54,772 nt of DNA from Betaproteobacteria bacterium. GTDB taxonomy: Bacteria; Pseudomonadota; Gammaproteobacteria; Burkholderiales; SG8-39. The DNA lies in the NCBI GenBank assembly GCA_005884455.1, contig VBCH01000209.1, positions 1 through 54,772 of the forward strand, read 5' to 3'. The position numbers were made by a program, and so were the translations under genes. This document shows positions 1 through 12,896 of the stretch, piece by piece (within the stretch, counting starts at the first letter, position 1; each line of letters opens with the position of its first letter). The notes under the pieces are model-generated. The model saw only the letters and a program-made list of their open reading frames with translations, did no database searches and was not told the DNA's origin.

Positions 1-35
1 GTCGCTGTTGATTGCGCTGTTAGCGTTTAGTCGCC

Positions 36-131
36 TCATTTCGTCATCCACCTGACGAGCAGGACAAACGCGGCCCAAAGCATGAGCCCGAAGACAGCGC
101 CGTAACAAAGAGCTTTTAGGCCCTTCCACAT
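36..131 (-). CDS. 31-residue single-pass membrane peptide
   Basis: This gene is too short for the ORF track. Read on the minus strand it begins MWKGLKALCYG and ends VRWMTK before a TGA. The middle (about residues 9-26) is a continuous hydrophobic run flanked by lysine and arginine, so it should span the inner membrane once. A purine-rich ribosome site (GGAGAGAAAG) lies directly before the ATG. The gene starts 24 bases downstream of the nuclease-like gene on the same strand, so the two are probably co-transcribed. Function is unknown. It could be a toxin-like or accessory membrane peptide, or a chance ORF, but the ribosome site and the clean hydrophobic segment argue for a real gene. Confidence 0.5.
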   Translation of the reverse strand: MWKGLKALCYGAVFGLMLWAAFVLLVRWMTK

Positions 132-155
132 CTTTCTCTCCAAGCTCGGCTACAA

Positions 156-830
156 CTAGCCCGTAGGTGAATCGTCACGAGTGACCGTTCCATCAGACTG
201 AACCCAATACACCGCATAGCCTAAGAATTGTCTTACCGCTCCAGTGCGCTTTATCAAACCCTCATATGTTGTAAACCCGCGAGGTAAGCCCATCGCCAGT
301 GATGCATTTGGGTCTTCGTCTCTATAGCGCGCGAGGTCCAGGAGCGCTCCTGCGAACCAGTGCCGTGCTTGGGTATTCTTGCTCTTGTCCGGAAATCCCT
401 TCACCGTAACCCACACGGCGCGACCATCATCGGCGCGCGCGACGATATCTTTCCCCTGCTGTCGACTGATAGTGTCCGACTCTGAGTGCAGTGTGCAGCC
501 TTGGGACTTTAAGAGCTCGACGATCCTCTTTTGAACATTGCCCTCCCAATACCATGGTCGGTCACTTGGATTGCTTTGGGAAGAGGAAACCACTATCGCC
601 CCAGCGTCGACCTTGATCGCTTTGCGGGGGTCTAAACGATTAACAATCTTTACTCGGCCGCAACGCAAGCACGTTTCCCTTGTGCGCGCGAGGAGTTCGG
701 TCGATTCCATGACGCGGCAATTGCTATTTATCGATTGACGCGGGGTAACCGCTGTAACTTGGGCTAAACAGTCATCGCATAGGGCATTCGATTGCTGCAA
801 CGTTTCAAGAATGCTAGTTCGAATGTTCAT
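156..830 (-). CDS. Winged-helix/zinc-ribbon protein with PD-(D/E)XK nuclease-like domain
   Basis: The 224-residue protein has two parts. The N-terminal 65 residues look like a small winged helix interleaved with two CxxC pairs (LCDDC and CLRCG), a DNA-binding/zinc-ribbon arrangement. The C-terminal half has the pattern of a PD-(D/E)XK (Mrr-like) nuclease: a conserved helix, then GKDIVAR, then WVTVKG, then a helix containing ARHWFAGALLDLARYRDEDP. The usual E-x-K is T-x-K here (VTVK), so catalysis is uncertain. A restriction, repair or defence role is inference. Base composition is clearly lower in GC than the core genes, which suggests transfer. The start is the ATG giving the complete N-terminal domain. 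Confidence 0.6.
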   Translation of the reverse strand: MNIRTSILETLQQSNALCDDCLAQVTAVTPRQSINSNCRVMESTELLARTRETCLRCGRVKIVNRLDPRKAIKVDAGAIVVSSSQSNPSDRPWYWEGNVQKRIVELLKSQGCTLHSESDTISRQQGKDIVARADDGRAVWVTVKGFPDKSKNTQARHWFAGALLDLARYRDEDPNASLAMGLPRGFTTYEGLIKRTGAVRQFLGYAVYWVQSDGTVTRDDSPTG

Positions 831-1050
831 AGCGGTTTCTACGGTTACGTGCGCATATCCTGCACGCTAACGTACAATCACCTTCCGAATAACCATCTAA
901 TCTGGCGTGCCAGTCTACGCTCAGCCAAGTTTGCCTTCAAATTCATCTAGCTGGAGACGCCGTGCCGGAGGTCGCCCCTTGATAGATTGCGCGCGGAAGG
1001 TCAAGTGTCTGATTTCCTGAGGGGTGAAACCCCGCACGGCACGCGCGGAT

Positions 1051-5543
<4,493 letters not shown>

Positions 5544-5834
5544 TCATTCTTTCACGCGCTTTTTTTCGGCGCGCATCCGCCTGACTTCCTTCGGATCGAC
5601 CTGCAGCGGACGGTAGATTTCGACCCGGTCGCCGTCGCGCAGGATCGTTGTGACGGGAACCAGTTCTCCATGGATTCCGGTGCGCGTGGTGTCCATTTCC
5701 GGAAACGCCGAGCGCAGGCCGCTCACCCGGATCGCGTCCTCGACCGTGCTTCCATCCGGAAGCAGGATCCGGCGCAGCACTTGCCGGTCGGGAAGCGCGT
5801 AGACGATCTCAACGGCGATCTTTGGCGGGTTCAT
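5544..5834 (-). CDS. rnfH: RnfH/UPF0125 family ubiquitin-like protein
   Basis: The 96-residue protein has the beta-grasp pattern of the RnfH family (IAVEIVYALPDRQ at the N-terminus, then RDGDRVEIYRPLQVDP before a charged tail). Its biochemical role is not established. The family is almost always encoded beside ratA, as here: the ATG overlaps the ratA stop in an ATGA junction, so the two are translationally coupled. Confidence 0.9.
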   Translation of the reverse strand: MNPPKIAVEIVYALPDRQVLRRILLPDGSTVEDAIRVSGLRSAFPEMDTTRTGIHGELVPVTTILRDGDRVEIYRPLQVDPKEVRRMRAEKKRVKE

Positions 5835-6268
5835 GCGCTGCCGAATTTCTCGTCAGCGCGACGAACGAACGCATCGATGAAGGAGTCGGTGACGCCATGA
5901 AATGCCGGGCCGGCGATTTTCTCGACCAGTGTATTCGAAAATTGGTATCGCAGGCTCAGCTCCACCTTGCATGCGTTCTCCGAAAGCGCGGTGAACGCCC
6001 AGCTTCCCTCAAGGCTGCGAAAGGGTCCGGACACCAGTTTCATGTCGATGCGTGCCTCGGGTCGATTGAGGTTTTCAGTGGTGAATTCCTTCCTCAGGCC
6101 GCGAAAGTTGATGTGCAGGGTGGCGACGGTCCGGCCGGGCTCGCTCACCGAAACGACCGCCCGATCGCACCAGGGCAGGAACTGCGGGTAGGATTCCACG
6201 TCTGCGACGAGCGCATACATTTTCTGCGCGCTGTGAGCCACCAGCGCCGATCGGTCGAGGACTATCAT
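5831..6268 (-). CDS. ratA: RatA/COQ10-type START-fold protein
   Basis: This 145-residue protein belongs to the polyketide cyclase/START fold shared by bacterial RatA and mitochondrial Coq10 ([17 protein letters not shown] is diagnostic). In E. coli RatA was described as blocking 70S subunit association. The Coq10 similarity suggests ubiquinone binding instead, so the cellular role is uncertain. I chose the ATG at 6268 ([10 protein letters not shown]) over the TTG six codons upstream because family members begin here. It diverges from smpB, 40 bases away, and is followed by rnfH with a 4-base overlap. Confidence 0.88.
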   Translation of the reverse strand: MIVLDRSALVAHSAQKMYALVADVESYPQFLPWCDRAVVSVSEPGRTVATLHINFRGLRKEFTTENLNRPEARIDMKLVSGPFRSLEGSWAFTALSENACKVELSLRYQFSNTLVEKIAGPAFHGVTDSFIDAFVRRADEKFGSA

Positions 6269-6308
6269 CGTTGTAGAATCGGGCAATCATATAAGGAAAT
6301 CCTCCCTC

Positions 6309-6752
6309 GTGACGATCGTCGAAAACCGCAAGGCGCCGCATGAATATTTCATCGAGGAGCGCTACGAGGCGGGCATCGCGCTGGAAGGGTGGGAAGTCAA
6401 GGCAATCCGCGCTGGGCGCGCCCAGCTGAAGGAAGCCTACGTGATGGTGCGGGACGAGGAGATTTTCCTCATCGGCGCGCACATCAGTCCGCTCTCGGCC
6501 GCGTCCACGCACGTGCAGGCCGATCCCGTGCGCACGCGAAAGCTCCTGCTTCATGCTGAGGAGATCCGCCGCCTTGTCGGCAAAGTCGATCGCGCGGGAT
6601 ATACGCTGGTCCCGCTCGACCTCCACTACGTGCGCGGGCGCGTCAAAGTCAACATCGGGCTAGCGAAGGGGAAGAAACAGTACGACAAGCGTGCCGCCGA
6701 AAAGGAAAAAGACTGGAAGCGCGAGCAGCAGCGCTTACTGCGTTCACGGTAG
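6309..6752 (+). CDS. smpB: SsrA (tmRNA)-binding protein
   Basis: SmpB binds tmRNA and carries it to stalled ribosomes during trans-translation. The 147-residue protein has the expected [10 protein letters not shown] start, the [15 protein letters not shown] core and the basic tail ([19 protein letters not shown]) that enters the decoding site. The start is GTG with an AAGGAAAT site upstream. A TAGAAT sequence near 6274 may be the -10 box. The tmRNA gene itself is not in this window. Confidence 0.96.
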   Translation: MTIVENRKAPHEYFIEERYEAGIALEGWEVKAIRAGRAQLKEAYVMVRDEEIFLIGAHISPLSAASTHVQADPVRTRKLLLHAEEIRRLVGKVDRAGYTLVPLDLHYVRGRVKVNIGLAKGKKQYDKRAAEKEKDWKREQQRLLRSR

Positions 6753-6757
6753 TTGAC

Positions 6758-6871
6758 GTCACCCGCCCAACGCAGCGCCTTCCCCTCGGCGCTTTCCTCC
6801 GACAAGTCCCAAGGTCCAAAGCTGTACGACGGCGCCGCAAGGGGCCCCTAGCGCTGCGTTGGGCGGGCGAC
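6758..6871. repeat. Large intergenic inverted repeat between smpB and ppsA
   Basis: Two arms (6758-6779 and 6850-6871) share a 17-base perfect inverted match (CCCGCCCAACGCAGCGC) plus near-matches at the edges. A second imperfect pairing inside (CCCCTCGGCGC against GCGCCGCAAGGGG) extends the stem. The structure fills the whole gap between the two convergent genes. It could act as a bidirectional terminator or be a remnant of a small repeat element. There is no T-run. Confidence 0.7.
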
Positions 6872-6876
6872 TACCG

Positions 6877-9285
6877 CTACTCGCCCGCCGTCACCCTCGT
6901 CTTGGCCGTCGTGTCGGCTTCGCGCGACAGCTGCAGCCAGGTATCGACCACCGTGTCGGGGTTGAGCGAGAGGCTCTCGATGCCTTCTTGAACGAGCCAC
7001 CGGGCGAAATCGAGATGGTCGGAGGGGCCCTGCCCGCAGATACCGACGTATTTCCCGGCCTTGCGGCAGGCCTGGATCGCCTGTCGCAGCATGGCTTTCA
7101 CCGCCGGATCGCGCTCGTCGAACGCGTCCGCAACGAGTCCCGAGTCGCGGTCGAGGCCGAGCGTGAGCTGGGTGAGATCGTTCGACCCGATCGAGAATCC
7201 GTCGAAGTGCTCGAGAAACTGCTCGGCGAGCACCGCGTTCGAGGGCACTTCGCACATCATGATGAGCCGCAGGCCGTTCTCCCCGCGCTTCAGGCCGTTC
7301 GCGGCGAGCAGCTCGATCACCTGGGCGCACTCGCCCAGCGTGCGCACGAACGGCACCATGATCTCGACATTGGTGAGCCCGAGCTCGTTTCTCACCCGGC
7401 GCATCGCCTCGCATTCCATCTCGAAGCAGCGGCGGAACGATTTTGCGATGTAGCGCGAAGCGCCGCGGAATCCGAGCATCGGATTCTCCTCGTCCGGCTC
7501 GTAGCGCGCGCCGCCGATCAGTTTCTTGTACTCGTTCGATTTGAAATCCGACAGGCGCACGATCACCGGTTTCGGCCAGAAGGCCGCCGCGATGGTGGCG
7601 ACGCCTTCGGTCATCTTTTCGACGAAAAAGCTGCGCGGGTCCCGGTAGCCCCGGGCCGCGTGCTCCACCTCGCGCTTGAGCTCGGCCGGGAGGTCCGGAT
7701 ACTCGAGCGCCGCCTTGGGGTGCACACCGATCATGTTGTTGATCACGAATTCCAGGCGGGCGAGCCCGACCCCCCAGTTCGGCAGCGCCTGAAAATCGAA
7801 AGCGAGGCTCGGATTGCCGATATTCATCGTGATTTTCACCGGGCATTTCGGCATTTCGCCGTACTCCCGCGAGCTCACTTCGATCTCGAGGATGCCGCGG
7901 TAGATGTTTCCGGTGTCGCCTTCGGCGCAGGACACGGTGCAGGCCTCGCCGTCCTCGAGCGTGGCGGTGGCGTCGCCGCAGCCCACGACGGCGGGAATGC
8001 CCAGCTCGCGCGCGATGATGGCGGCGTGGCAGGTCCGGCCTCCGCGGTTGGTGACGATGGCCGCGGCACGCTTCATCACCGGCTCCCAGTTGGGGTCGGT
8101 CATGTCGGTCACGATGATGTCGCCGGGCTTGATGCGCCCCATCTCCGAGGCGTCCTTGACGACGCGCACGATGCCCGCCCCGATCTTGTGCCCGATGGCG
8201 CGGCCCGAGGCGAGGACTTCGGACTTCTGCTTCAGGAGGAAGCGCTCCTGTCCTTCCGCCGATTTGCGCGCCTTCACGGTTTCGGGTCTCGCCTGCAGGA
8301 TGTATATCTTCCCGTCGGCGCCGTCCTTCGCCCACTCGATGTCCATGGGGCGCTGGTAATGCTCCTCGATTTTCAGGGCGAAACGCGCGAGCTCGATCAC
8401 GTCCTCGTCGCTCAAGCAGAAGCGGTTGCGGTCGGCCTCGGACACGTCCACCGTTTTCACCGAAAGGTCCGTTCGGGCTTCCTCGGCAAGCACCATTTTC
8501 TGCAGTTTCGAGCCGAGACCGCGCCGGATCACGGGAAATTTGCCCCCGCGCAGCATCGGTTTGTGCACGTAGAACTCATCGGGGTTGACCGCGCCCTGCA
8601 CGACCATCTCGCCCAGGCCCCAGGAGGCGGTGATGAACACCACGTCGCGGAAGCCGGACTCGGTGTCGAGCGTGAACATCACCCCGCTCGCGCCCAGGTC
8701 GCTGCGCGCCATGCGCTGCACCCCCGCCGAAAGCGCCACCCCAGAATGCCCGAATCCCTTGTGAATGCGGTAGGAAATGGCGCGGTCGTTGTAGAGCGAG
8801 GCGAACACGCGCTTGAGCGCGGCCATCACGTTGGCGAGGCCGCGGATATTGAGGAAGGTTTCCTGCTGTCCGGCGAAAGAGGCGTCGGGCAGGTCTTCGG
8901 CCGTGGCGCTGGAACGCACCGCCACCGAAACGCTCTCGTCGCCTCCGGTCAGCTCGCGGAGAGCCTGCCCAATCTCCCCTTCGAGCTGCTTCGGAATGGG
9001 CGTGGCCTCGATCCAGCCGCGAATCTCCGCGCCGCAGCGGCCGAGCGCTTCGACGTCGTCGGCATCCAGTCCCTTCAGGCGCGCCTCGATGCGCGCCGCC
9101 AAACCGCCTGCTGCGAGGAACTCGCGGAACGCCGCGGCCGTGGTGGCAAAGCCGCCGGGTACGCGGATTCCCGCCTTGGAGAGCTGGACTATCATCTCCC
9201 CCAGCGATGCGTTCTTCCCTCCAACGCGCTCGATATCTCCCATTCCGAGCCGATCGAAATTCACCACGTATTTGAGCTTTGCCAT
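6877..9285 (-). CDS. ppsA: Phosphoenolpyruvate synthase
   Basis: PpsA makes PEP from pyruvate and ATP, releasing AMP and phosphate, for gluconeogenesis. The 802-residue protein has the N-terminal nucleotide-binding domain ([32 protein letters not shown]). The phosphohistidine swivel domain follows ([15 protein letters not shown]), then the C-terminal PEP-binding barrel ending near the conserved [10 protein letters not shown] cysteine. It diverges from ppsR, whose product controls this enzyme by phosphorylation in related bacteria. The 816-residue plus-strand ORF over it is a shadow. Confidence 0.97.
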   Translation of the reverse strand: MAKLKYVVNFDRLGMGDIERVGGKNASLGEMIVQLSKAGIRVPGGFATTAAAFREFLAAGGLAARIEARLKGLDADDVEALGRCGAEIRGWIEATPIPKQLEGEIGQALRELTGGDESVSVAVRSSATAEDLPDASFAGQQETFLNIRGLANVMAALKRVFASLYNDRAISYRIHKGFGHSGVALSAGVQRMARSDLGASGVMFTLDTESGFRDVVFITASWGLGEMVVQGAVNPDEFYVHKPMLRGGKFPVIRRGLGSKLQKMVLAEEARTDLSVKTVDVSEADRNRFCLSDEDVIELARFALKIEEHYQRPMDIEWAKDGADGKIYILQARPETVKARKSAEGQERFLLKQKSEVLASGRAIGHKIGAGIVRVVKDASEMGRIKPGDIIVTDMTDPNWEPVMKRAAAIVTNRGGRTCHAAIIARELGIPAVVGCGDATATLEDGEACTVSCAEGDTGNIYRGILEIEVSSREYGEMPKCPVKITMNIGNPSLAFDFQALPNWGVGLARLEFVINNMIGVHPKAALEYPDLPAELKREVEHAARGYRDPRSFFVEKMTEGVATIAAAFWPKPVIVRLSDFKSNEYKKLIGGARYEPDEENPMLGFRGASRYIAKSFRRCFEMECEAMRRVRNELGLTNVEIMVPFVRTLGECAQVIELLAANGLKRGENGLRLIMMCEVPSNAVLAEQFLEHFDGFSIGSNDLTQLTLGLDRDSGLVADAFDERDPAVKAMLRQAIQACRKAGKYVGICGQGPSDHLDFARWLVQEGIESLSLNPDTVVDTWLQLSREADTTAKTRVTAGE

Positions 9286-9305
9286 GGAACGGCCCTTCGC
9301 CGCGG

Positions 9306-9334
9306 TTGAAGGATCATATTGAAACCGTTATGTT
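9306..9334 (+). promoter_or_regulatory. Predicted promoter of ppsR
   Basis: TTGAAG and TATGTT are separated by 17 bases and lie about 50 bases upstream of the ppsR ATG, in the gap divergent from ppsA. Confidence 0.4.
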
Positions 9335-9386
9335 ACAGGGAGCGCATTGCACGCGCAGCCAGAATACCCGCCCGGCCCCCTTTCTC

Positions 9387-10214
9387 ATGCCCGATCCCCG
9401 CCGAACCGTGTTCTTCGTCTCCGATGGGACCGGGATCACGGTGGAGATGCTCGGCCACAGCCTGCTCACGCAGTTCGACGGCATCGAATTCGACCAGAGG
9501 ACCATCCCCTTCATCGACTCCGTCGCGAAGGCCCAGGCCTGCGTGGGCCGGATCAACGAGGCCTCGGTTTCGGACAGGGGCAGGCCGGTGGTATTCACCA
9601 CGCTCGTCAACGCCGAGATACGCGAGACCGTGCGCAAGGCCGAGGCCTTCGTGCTGGATCTTTTCGAGAGTTTTCTGGATCCGCTCGAGGCGGAGTTCGG
9701 AGCGAAATCCACCCACACGATCGGCCGGTCCCACAGCACGCGGGACGCAAAGGGCTACACCCACCGCATCGACGCGATCAATTTCGCCCTCGCGCACGAC
9801 GATGGGGCCTCCTCCAGGGACCTCGACAAGGCGGACGTGATCCTCGTCGGCGTGTCGCGCAGCGGCAAGACCCCCACCAGCCTCTATCTTTCGCTGCAAT
9901 TCGGGATCCGCGCGGCGAACTGCCCGCTCATTCCCGAGGATTTCGACCGGATGAGCCTGCCCACCGCGCTCCAGGCTTACCGCCGCAAGCTGTACGGCCT
10001 GTCCATCGCGCCGGAGCGGCTGCGGGAGATCCGCAACGAGCGCAGGCCGAACAGCAAGTACGCCGACCTGGAGAATTGCCGCTACGAAGTGCAGCAGGCG
10101 GAGAAACTGATGTCACGCGAAGGCATACGCTGGGCGAATTCGACGACGAAATCGATCGAGGAGATCGCCACGACGATCATGCAGGAGTTCAAGCTGGAGC
10201 GCAGAGGGTATTGA
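9387..10214 (+). CDS. ppsR: PEP synthase regulatory protein (bifunctional kinase/pyrophosphorylase)
   Basis: PpsR inactivates PEP synthase by ADP-dependent phosphorylation of a threonine and reactivates it by phosphate-dependent removal (DUF299 family). The ATG at 9387 gives 275 residues, the family length, beginning [18 protein letters not shown]. The P-loop [15 protein letters not shown] is intact, followed by the conserved ANCPLIPED and a C-terminal basic helix. Upstream in-frame starts would add about 36 residues unlike the family. It sits head to head with its target ppsA. Confidence 0.94.
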   Translation: MPDPRRTVFFVSDGTGITVEMLGHSLLTQFDGIEFDQRTIPFIDSVAKAQACVGRINEASVSDRGRPVVFTTLVNAEIRETVRKAEAFVLDLFESFLDPLEAEFGAKSTHTIGRSHSTRDAKGYTHRIDAINFALAHDDGASSRDLDKADVILVGVSRSGKTPTSLYLSLQFGIRAANCPLIPEDFDRMSLPTALQAYRRKLYGLSIAPERLREIRNERRPNSKYADLENCRYEVQQAEKLMSREGIRWANSTTKSIEEIATTIMQEFKLERRGY

Positions 10215-10251
10215 CGACCGCCCGGTCTGCGCGCCTGCCCGAGCGTCCCGC

Positions 10252-10827
10252 TCAGCAGAAATTCTGCGTGATGTAGACCTTGCCGTCGGCGGCGATCTCG
10301 ACCCCGATCCCTTCGCGCTTCCAGTGGGGCATGAGGATGTTTTCCCGGTGCCCGGGGCTTTTCATCCATCCCTCGAGAACTTTTCCCGCGATTTTCTCGG
10401 ACGAATTCCAGTCGTAGTGCGCGACCCCGTTCACCGTCGTGACGGAGTCGTAGAGGTTGGCGAGCGCGATGTTCTCGGCCCCGCCGTAGGTCGTGCTGCC
10501 GACACGGATGCGGCAGGTATAGCCCGCGCGGCGATAGCGCTGCGGAAAGCCCTGCCTTTCGGGTGAATTGTGAGCGAGGTATTTTCGCTTCGCCATGTCG
10601 CCGCTGTGACCCGCGGCTATCCTGGAGAGCGCCTTGTCCCAGGCGAGCGGTGAAAGGCTTTGCTTGACGCGTTCCTCGTTGATATGCGCGTGGATCCGCA
10701 GCGCGAGGTCCGTGATCTTGACCGGCGGCCTTTGCCCGGCAGCGACGGGGACTTCCGGTTGCGCCGCGCCGGTGGCGAGCAGCAGAACGGCAAGCAGCCA
10801 AAGGCGCGCGCACCTGACCGGGTTCAT
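10252..10827 (-). CDS. Secreted CAP-domain (SCP/PR1) protein
   Basis: The 191-residue protein starts with a signal peptide (residues 1-22, CARLWLLAVLLLATGA). The CAP domain follows at about residues 45-185: INEERVKQSLSPLAWD, the histidine in GHSGDM, AENIALAN, and GHRENILMPHWKREGIGV, ending YITQNFC. CAP proteins are secreted and can bind ligands or cell-wall material; the role here is unknown. I chose the ATG at 10827 because it overlaps the stop of the upstream methyltransferase gene (ATGA) and begins a signal peptide. It is the third gene of a senA-methyltransferase-CAP transcript. Confidence 0.85.
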   Translation of the reverse strand: MNPVRCARLWLLAVLLLATGAAQPEVPVAAGQRPPVKITDLALRIHAHINEERVKQSLSPLAWDKALSRIAAGHSGDMAKRKYLAHNSPERQGFPQRYRRAGYTCRIRVGSTTYGGAENIALANLYDSVTTVNGVAHYDWNSSEKIAGKVLEGWMKSPGHRENILMPHWKREGIGVEIAADGKVYITQNFC

Positions 10828-11627
10828 GCTGAATTTGATGCACCCTGCGCCCGACCCTGCTGGCGAATCTGCTCGAACAGACAAATCGCAGCCGCCGCGG
10901 CGACATTCAGCGACTCTGCGGGTCCGGGCATGGGGATGTGCACGTGATCGGTGGCGAGGCCGCGTGATTGCGGCGACAAGCCCGAGCCCTCGTTTCCGAA
11001 CAGCCAGGCGATCGGCCCTTTGAGGTCAAGCTCGTAGAGGGAAGATCCCGCCTTCGGGTCCGTAGCGACAATGCGCCCTGAAAATGCGCGCGCGATTTCT
11101 CCCAGATCGACATCCTCGAAGATCGCAAGCGAGAAGTGCGCGCCCATGCCGGCACGGATCACCTTCGGGGACCATGCGAACACCGAGCTCTTGGACAGGA
11201 AAACCTGTGACACGCCTGCCGCAACCGCCGTCCGAAGGATCGATCCCAGATTTCCGGGATCCTGGATATTTTCCAGCAACAAGCAACTCGAAATGCTCCG
11301 CGGTGTCGGACTCGGGAGGGGCGTCCGGATGACCGCCGCGACCCCGGCCGAGCTCACGAGCTGGGACACGCGTGCGAGGAGCGCATCCGAAAGGCTCAGG
11401 CGCGACCTCGCCGGCACATTCTCGAAAAATTTGCGGATCTCCGGTCTGGCAAGCGCAGTCTCGCTCGTAAAGATGAGCTCCGCTGTCCCGCCGCTCTCCT
11501 GATAGGCACGCACCAGATGCTCGCCTTCCAGGATCGTTGTGCCGGTCCTGCGCCGCTCCCGCGACGAACCGGCCAGCTTGATCAGCGCCTTGATCTGCGG
11601 GTTGTCTCTGGAGCGGATGGACTTCAC
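10824..11627 (-). CDS. TrmH/SpoU-family RNA 2'-O-methyltransferase
   Basis: The GTG at 11627 gives 267 residues and overlaps the senA stop in a GTGA junction. The N-terminal RNA-binding (SpoU substrate-binding) region is followed by the knotted SPOUT domain with its three motifs: LLLENIQDPGNLGSILRTA, AWLFGNEGSGLS, and IPMPGPAESLNVAAAAAI. It methylates a ribose in rRNA or tRNA using S-adenosylmethionine; the target base cannot be told from sequence. From memory, relatives in betaproteobacteria lie directly after rnhB; here senA and senB intervene. The longer 435-residue ORF start lies inside senA and is not used. Confidence 0.92.
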   Translation of the reverse strand: MKSIRSRDNPQIKALIKLAGSSRERRRTGTTILEGEHLVRAYQESGGTAELIFTSETALARPEIRKFFENVPARSRLSLSDALLARVSQLVSSAGVAAVIRTPLPSPTPRSISSCLLLENIQDPGNLGSILRTAVAAGVSQVFLSKSSVFAWSPKVIRAGMGAHFSLAIFEDVDLGEIARAFSGRIVATDPKAGSSLYELDLKGPIAWLFGNEGSGLSPQSRGLATDHVHIPMPGPAESLNVAAAAAICLFEQIRQQGRAQGASNSA

Positions 11628-12877
11628 TCGGGAGCGCAGGTACGGAATCCGGCGAAGACGTCGCCGCGGTCCGGAGTGTAGAAATTTCTCCACGTGTTGG
11701 ATATCAGCCGCGCGGGCGTCGCGAAGCTGCCCCCGCGCAGGACCTTGTGGGTCCCGAACCAGGGCTCGGAATATTCCGCATACGGATCGCGCACGAAATC
11801 CGGATAGGGACCGAAGGTGCTCGAGGTCCATTCCCATACGTTGCCGAGCATTTGCCGGCAGCCGGCGAGGCTGTCTCCCTGCCCGAATTCGCCCACGGGA
11901 ACACGGCCCGACCTGCCCAGATTGGCAGGTACGGCGTTTACGGCGGAATCCCCCCAGGGGTAGCGCCGCCTGCCGTCGCCGCAGAATGAAGCGGCGACCT
12001 CCCATTCCGCTTCGCTCGGCAGACGCCTTCCCGCGTAGCGGCAGTATGCGTTCGCCTCGTGCCAGTTGACGTGCATCACCGGGAGATCGCCGTCCAGCCG
12101 TACCTCCTTGTCGAAGCGGCGCTCCCGCCACTCTCCGTCATGCTCGACCCAGTAGCGAGGGGCCGGCGCCCGGTCCTTCCAGCTCCAGCCTTCCGGCGAC
12201 CAGAGCTCGCGTCGCTGATAGCCTTCGTCGCGGACGAATTCCAGAAATTGCGAATTCGTGACCGGCGCCCGCGCAATGCGAAAGGTTCGGAGCTCGACCT
12301 TATGCGCCCACTTTTCGTTGTCGAAATGAAACCCGGAGTTTCGCGTGGCACCGAGCAGAAACTCTCCGCCGCGCAACTCGACGTCTCCGTCCAGGGCGCC
12401 CTTCCCTGCGCCGTCCCGGTCGAGCGGGTCCGAATAGCCGAGCGTCTGCCGTGTATAGTGAAACGCTTCCGCGTGCATGTCCTCATGGAAGAGCGCCAAC
12501 TGCACGAAATAGAGGAACCACTCGTTGTCCGGCTCCCGTTCGAGCCGCGCCAGCACGCGATCGAGAACGCGATCCTGATACGAGAGTGTGGCCGAAAGCT
12601 CCGGCAGCGGCAGGTCCCAGCGCGTGTCGTGCGCGACCTTCGCGGAATCGTAGAGCGCATCGGCGCCCTCCAGGACGCTCTCCGAGAGCGATTCGTCGGA
12701 CCGCATTCTGAGGCACCAGAGCTCCTGGAACCAGGCGACGTGCCCCAGCTCCCACAGCACGGGATTGACGATCGCCAGCTTTGGACCGAACAATTGAGGG
12801 CCTTCGAGATCGCAGGTAACGAGCCGGGTGCGCCGCCTGGCATCGCGCAATTGCTGTGACAGAGATTCGGGAGACAT
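11624..12877 (-). CDS. senA: Selenoneine synthase (EgtB-like)
   Basis: SenA is a non-haem iron sulfoxide-synthase homologue (EgtB family) that joins a selenosugar to trimethylhistidine (hercynine) on the way to selenoneine. The 417-residue protein has an N-terminal DinB-like domain with His near residue 46 (ELGHVAWFQE) and the HX3HXE iron motif HEDMHAE at about 131-137. A formylglycine-enzyme-like domain follows (RRLPSEAEWEVAA, MLGNVWEWT, VLRGGSFAT, AGFRTCAPE). Assignment as SenA rather than EgtB rests on the adjacent senB. The start is ambiguous: ATG at 12877 or, seven codons earlier, ATG at 12898. Neither has a clear ribosome site. It is coupled to the downstream methyltransferase gene. Confidence 0.85.
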   Translation of the reverse strand: MSPESLSQQLRDARRRTRLVTCDLEGPQLFGPKLAIVNPVLWELGHVAWFQELWCLRMRSDESLSESVLEGADALYDSAKVAHDTRWDLPLPELSATLSYQDRVLDRVLARLEREPDNEWFLYFVQLALFHEDMHAEAFHYTRQTLGYSDPLDRDGAGKGALDGDVELRGGEFLLGATRNSGFHFDNEKWAHKVELRTFRIARAPVTNSQFLEFVRDEGYQRRELWSPEGWSWKDRAPAPRYWVEHDGEWRERRFDKEVRLDGDLPVMHVNWHEANAYCRYAGRRLPSEAEWEVAASFCGDGRRRYPWGDSAVNAVPANLGRSGRVPVGEFGQGDSLAGCRQMLGNVWEWTSSTFGPYPDFVRDPYAEYSEPWFGTHKVLRGGSFATPARLISNTWRNFYTPDRGDVFAGFRTCAPE

Positions 12878-12896
12878 GGGAGATTTAAAACATAGC

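Noticed and set aside
6859-9309. 816-residue plus-strand ORF opposite ppsA
   Set aside because: It is a high-GC shadow: no family motifs, no ribosome site, and the opposite strand encodes an intact PEP synthase.
12828-12896. 23-residue N-terminal extension of senB in the ORF track
   Set aside because: It lies inside senA, and the family begins at MKIALITP.
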